A stretch of DNA of 64,000 nt from positions 16,373,660-16,437,659 of the forward strand of contig NC_134999.1 in assembly GCF_051020985.1 (NCBI RefSeq), read 5' to 3'. The notes beneath the pieces are model-generated. The model searched no databases. It was not told where the DNA came from and saw nothing but the letters and a program-made list of their open reading frames with translations. The translations under genes were made by a program, and so were the position numbers. This DNA is from Nomia melanderi (taxonomy: Eukaryota > Arthropoda > Insecta > Hymenoptera > Halictidae). Every line of letters starts with the position of its first letter. The first letter of the stretch is position 1. This document shows positions 60,061-64,000 of the stretch, one piece after another.

Positions 60061-61612
60061 TGGAGACATTTAGATAGAGGAACGTGCAATGATAATGCAA
60101 TTCGATCAAACGATTGAACACTGGATTTCCGGATTGGATTTTTCAAACATTATTTGGTTGGTCGGTTTCGGTTGATGCAATTATGTGGATACTCATTATA
60201 ATTCTGTTCTTGAAACACTAATTTCTGCGATCTATATAAAGAAACATGTAGCCTTTATGAATGATAGAATAAAGTGTATTTTCATTCAACGCCTTAGAAA
60301 TATTTGATTTCACGTGGCTTGACAATTTGCATCTTCCTAATGTCTCTGTAAAGGTAGTGAAACGATCAAAGGAAAATAGGCGATGCTCTCGAACAGAGCA
60401 TCGAAGATGTTCATACACGCATCTCCTGGCAATAGCGATCTCTATCGCTGCAGCAGTTAGTCTTTCAATTTTATTTTCTTCTCCTCTTTAGCCGGTAGCC
60501 ATCTTGAACGCCGATACCGTGGCGAGATACAGAATCTGCTGTCGATCTTGCTCACGGATCGCCTTAATTCTCCCCATTGTTTTGCTCGATGGACGTAAAT
60601 AGAACCGTTAGAGGCCGGAAGTTCTCGTTCCCTGTCAAGGTTCTGCGTAGAGGTTCTCCGACGACCATTTTCGCGAAACAAGTCCACAAAGAATAGAATT
60701 CCAAGCTTCGGGATAAGTGAAATTAACACTGGAACAACCAGTAGCCTTAAACCTCAGTGTACTCTTCTAACTCCCATAAGAAATTATATATCATAAATCA
60801 ATCGAATTAACCGAACGTCGTCGAGCAATCCTTCATTCTATCGTTAACCCATTTACAATGGAAGATTGACGATTTCTTCCGAAAAACATCTATTCCCGAA
60901 TCGACTGTCTTCCAACCAACTCGAAACTATTAGAAGCGAGAAAAGTAGCTGACCACCGGTCACGTTCGCGGCAGAATTAGGCGAATTAAAAACGATACGG
61001 TAGCAGTTTAGAAGGGTGAACCAGCTGGCCTAGGATTTTAATTAGATTTCCAGCGACGATTGCGGGAAAGTACGATACGTCTGGTGAAAGAGAAAGGCTC
61101 TGGGAAAGGATGTATAGCAGAACGAGTGGCAGGCCGCGCGTCTCTTCACGGTGCATCAGCATAGTGACCTTTCGTTCGTTGCGAAACGCTTAATGCCCGA
61201 GGTTAGTTCCAGACCAGCGTCGATACCGTTCCGCTATATCGGTCGGACGGTTGCAAAATGGAGGCTCCTCTATTGCCGGCGGTTCCACGCGTAATTACTT
61301 AAACACTGGAACCATCGGGCGGGACAAATTGACCCATTTCAGAATTTTCATTTCGCAAGCATCGCGATTCAGGAGACGCTTCTGCGAGAGATTGTCTAAT
61401 GAATTTTTGTGTTTGTACAAATATAAGAATAACCTTTTGAATCTTAACACTGAACTTACTGATACTTTGTGTACATCTATTTCTACTGTAATCAGTAAAA
61501 CGACGATGTTATTGAATGAAGATAGATAAGTTAGATGACATGTGTTTCTTACTGGAAACGGAAGAAGAGAAATTGGAAAATTGGTTAATAGAATATAGGA
61601 ATCGATATAAGG

Positions 61613-61845
61613 TTAACATGCTGGGTGCCATGGGGTCACCGGTGACCTGGACCAAATCGAGTTACTGTAATTCATTCGATTAAACGATTTTTTGACAACT
61701 TTTCTGTATTACAAGTAGTACAACTTAATGCACTGACATTCAACGATTCAAACCTGCAGTAATAACAACATAATTCAATTACATAAGTTGATATTAATTT
61801 CATTTTCTATACTTGTCTCGATAAAATCGTGCGGCAACGTGTTAA
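61613..61845. mobile_element. TTAA-bounded MITE, family B copy 2
   Basis: Left end TTAACATGCTGGGTGCC, right end GGCAACGTGTTAA; the ends pair imperfectly. Carries the perfect 14-bp palindrome GGTCACCGGTGACC near the left end and shares GAGTTACT..AGTTCATTC-like and ATTAAACGA blocks with the copy at 54274. No ORF. Confidence 0.65.
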
Positions 61846-62000
61846 GTGAAGGGAAAAAACGCAGAATTTTAAATCAGATTTCAGAATCGGTCATTTTACC
61901 GGTCGTGATACGTGTGGAGCTAAGAACTGCATTACTTTGTATGAAAAGTTGGAAACATGTCATTAGAATTGCTCCAATAGTTCTACTGTCAAGCACTTCG

Positions 62001-62024
62001 CTTGCGTGCGTGCGTGCGCGCACG
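62001..62024. repeat. (GTGC)n microsatellite
   Basis: TGCGTGCGTGCGTGCGCGCACG, short and partly palindromic. Confidence 0.7.
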
Positions 62025-62554
62025 AATCTCCTCGGAATTAGGATTTTAATCATACTCGTTAACGATGACTCAACGCCGCCTCGGGACGTCGTCCGGCATG
62101 ACAGCCATTCTCTTTCGTTTAGCGCGTGAACGAGACTTTTTTTTTCTCCCGGGACTCGCGTTATCTGTGGATCAGGCTCGCAAAACAATTTCCAAGGAGT
62201 GAGTCAAGCTTCGTTTGTAATTCCAAACCGAGGATTTCGTGCGTCCGCGGAAACTCGAGGACATTGAAACAGGATATGATTAACCACCGAATAACGAGGG
62301 AATTGAAAATGGTTTTTATGTTCCCATTGTTAGAATCATTCTAGCTCGAGCGTTCTTTGTGTCCATTGACGCTAGAACTACCAACAATTAGAGCAACTCC
62401 GAACTTCGAAAAATTCGCATCGTGACCGATCGAACGATCGGTTTCAAGATTTCATTAAAAATCCTGCGTTTTCTTCCGTTCATTTAACTCCGCGCTAATT
62501 CCTATATCCTCCGACTAATAAGTCTCTCAATGATTATCTCTCCTTTCATTTCTA

Positions 62555-62629
62555 TTTCTACTAAAAGAAATTTCTCATCTAACTTGTTTACCTTTATTTT
62601 ATAACCAGTTACTCGACTAGTTACGTTAG
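62555..62629. repeat. Dispersed repeat, second copy
   Basis: Partner of 1912-1984, same orientation. Flanked on the left by CGCTAGAACTACC-like sequence. No ORF. Confidence 0.5.
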
Positions 62630-64000
62630 ATACGTTCGTCCATACGTTAATGTGAAATATCTTCGTTGTTTTATCCATATTAATATACTTTATTTCCCAA
62701 TCTTTCGCAAAAGCATCCTGTCGATCGTCAGATCGTACTCGACGAAGTTTGTTCCCAAGTGACGAACGAATCTGTCGAGTCCGTCACGGGCAGTCGGTTT
62801 TCGCAACGCGACGCCAGTCATCGCCGATCGATCCGCGCCGATAAATCCCGATCCGACGAGTGAAACTCGAAAGTCAATGTCTTGTCCAACAGCGCGGTCG
62901 GTTAGGCAAGGGTACATTTCCATTTTGATGGGTGACTGCAGTGGAACGCGCGTGTTCCACTCCGGACCCGTTAGATCGTTACGCAAACGCGATCCGAACG
63001 AGATCGTCCGTGGGCTCGATCACTCGGGGACAGTTCGATAGGCCGAAACTTCGAAATCACGGCCACAACTTTACTGGACAGTTTTAGCCCTTCCAGCCAC
63101 TTGTCCGAAGTGTTCGTGGCTTTCTATTCTGGAACCTGCATCAGTGTCACTCGCTGTAGCCTTGGCTCAATTCTACCGACCAGTCAACTTGGATTTTCTA
63201 ATTCTTCTATATAAACCCGAGGAGTATATGCACCGAAGTACAAATTGATTTATAATTCGCGTATGATTAAATCAATTTCGTCATTCATTTCTTAGAGAAG
63301 CGTCTATCTTTCCAATAATCGCAGAAGACTAGATGAGTCACAATCCTAGCGATTAATAATTCCTGTAAATTTCATTTATAATATTCGTTAAAAAAAGCCA
63401 TTCTCTGTAGTTCTATCTTTCTTATATTCTTAAGAATTCGAATCCGCATGAAGATCCATAGTGCAGCCATTACAATCTATAGTCTATATTCTATAACACG
63501 TTTGCGCCATGCGAGTTATCGATGACTGATGCTTCCGAGTTACACGAAAATAATCGTATGTAAGATAACCGATGTCGAATGATGTTTAATAACGTGATAA
63601 TAGTGCACTGCAAGTATTGCAACGACAAATAATCGATAATTGTCCCTTCTTTGCTACAAAAGAATAACCACGAAAAAACCGCCAAGATTTTCGTGGCGTT
63701 TAACGTGATAGTAGCTACGGATATTATCAGTCCTCGTTACAGAAAATCATTTCTGGAGCAAAATCGACCGTCCAATCTGTCTCGAAACTGCAAATGGTTA
63801 CGGTAGCGTGATCCCCGAGGCGGCTGCGGTAAAACGCGAAGGAAAGTGAACGAGACACGCGGTTTTCCGCGTGCCGGCTGACTGAAAACGCGACCGTGAT
63901 CGCGCTCGAAGGTGGACGACCCACGCTCGCGTCATTCCGCGCCGACGAGGCTGAAAATTGACCGGCGGCCACGAAACTTTCCTCGGCAGCCTCTCGAAAA

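Larger units (their letters stand above)
54694..64000. other. About 9 kb GC- and CpG-richer DNA without recognisable genes
   Basis: Base composition shifts from about two-thirds AT to near balance around 55 kb. Many open frames on both strands are arginine/serine-rich, overlap each other and resemble no family, as expected for stop-poor, CpG-rich DNA. I saw no chain of exons with matching splice phases. It contains simple repeats, the hairpin at 58915-58941, and old TTAA elements at 59899-60060 and 61613-61845. It may be a long first intron of the gene suggested at 54130, or intergenic. Confidence 0.5.

Noticed and set aside
62690..62986. 98-codon minus-strand frame
   Set aside because: Looked more protein-like than its neighbours, but I found no homology cue or splice partner. 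Left out for lack of support.
1..64000. CRISPR arrays, bacterial operons or horizontally acquired genes
   Set aside because: All recognised genes are insect-type with spliceosomal introns; no evenly spaced repeats or bacterial-like intronless clusters were seen.

Overview
This is eukaryotic nuclear DNA from an insect, most likely a hymenopteran and possibly a bee. The reasons are AT-rich genes with many short GT-AG introns (mostly 70-200 nt), insect-type proteins (a Dicer-1 with a decayed helicase, an insect JAK), and a sharp change to GC- and CpG-richer DNA after about 55 kb. The species cannot be named from the sequence. There are no operons, ribosome binding sites, CRISPR arrays, tRNA or rRNA genes that I can see.

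Layout. Minus strand, 78-4986: the first 937 residues of hopscotch/JAK; the rest of its kinase domain lies outside the window. Minus strand, 5665-7051: FUBI-RpS30 (FAU), with a candidate H/ACA-like RNA in an intron and a TOP/DRE promoter near 8.2 kb. Plus strand, 8993-18643: Dicer-1, 20 exons, 1955 residues. Minus strand, 19661-21775: NPRL3. Plus strand, 24223-27949: an unrecognised single-pass membrane protein assembled here from five coding exons. Plus strand, 29135-32509: EXT2/sister of tout-velu. Minus strand, 33615-35312: taspase-1. Plus strand, 36875-38585: a CDCA3/Tome-1-like protein. Minus strand, 38803-40314: RBM48. Plus strand, 42002-48030: WDR33. Plus strand, 49034-51302: LSG1. Minus strand, 51874-52832: SSU72, followed 12 nt later by an unknown 91-residue ORF (51586-51861). 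From 53.4 kb on there are two candidate 5' exons of a plus-strand gene, then about 9 kb of GC-richer DNA without a recognisable gene.

Function. The genes serve unrelated housekeeping and signalling tasks, but RNA metabolism is well represented: microRNA processing (Dicer-1), mRNA 3'-end processing (WDR33, SSU72), minor-intron splicing (RBM48), ribosome assembly and parts (LSG1, RpS30). SSU72 itself carries an intron with U12-type splice signals.

Mobile DNA. I found two families of small non-coding elements with inverted ends bounded by TTAA, the target-site signature of piggyBac-type transposons. They include one element nested in another near 54.3-54.7 kb. Exon boundaries were set by hand from splice motifs and reading phase. 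All genes close in frame except EXT2, where one junction does not.
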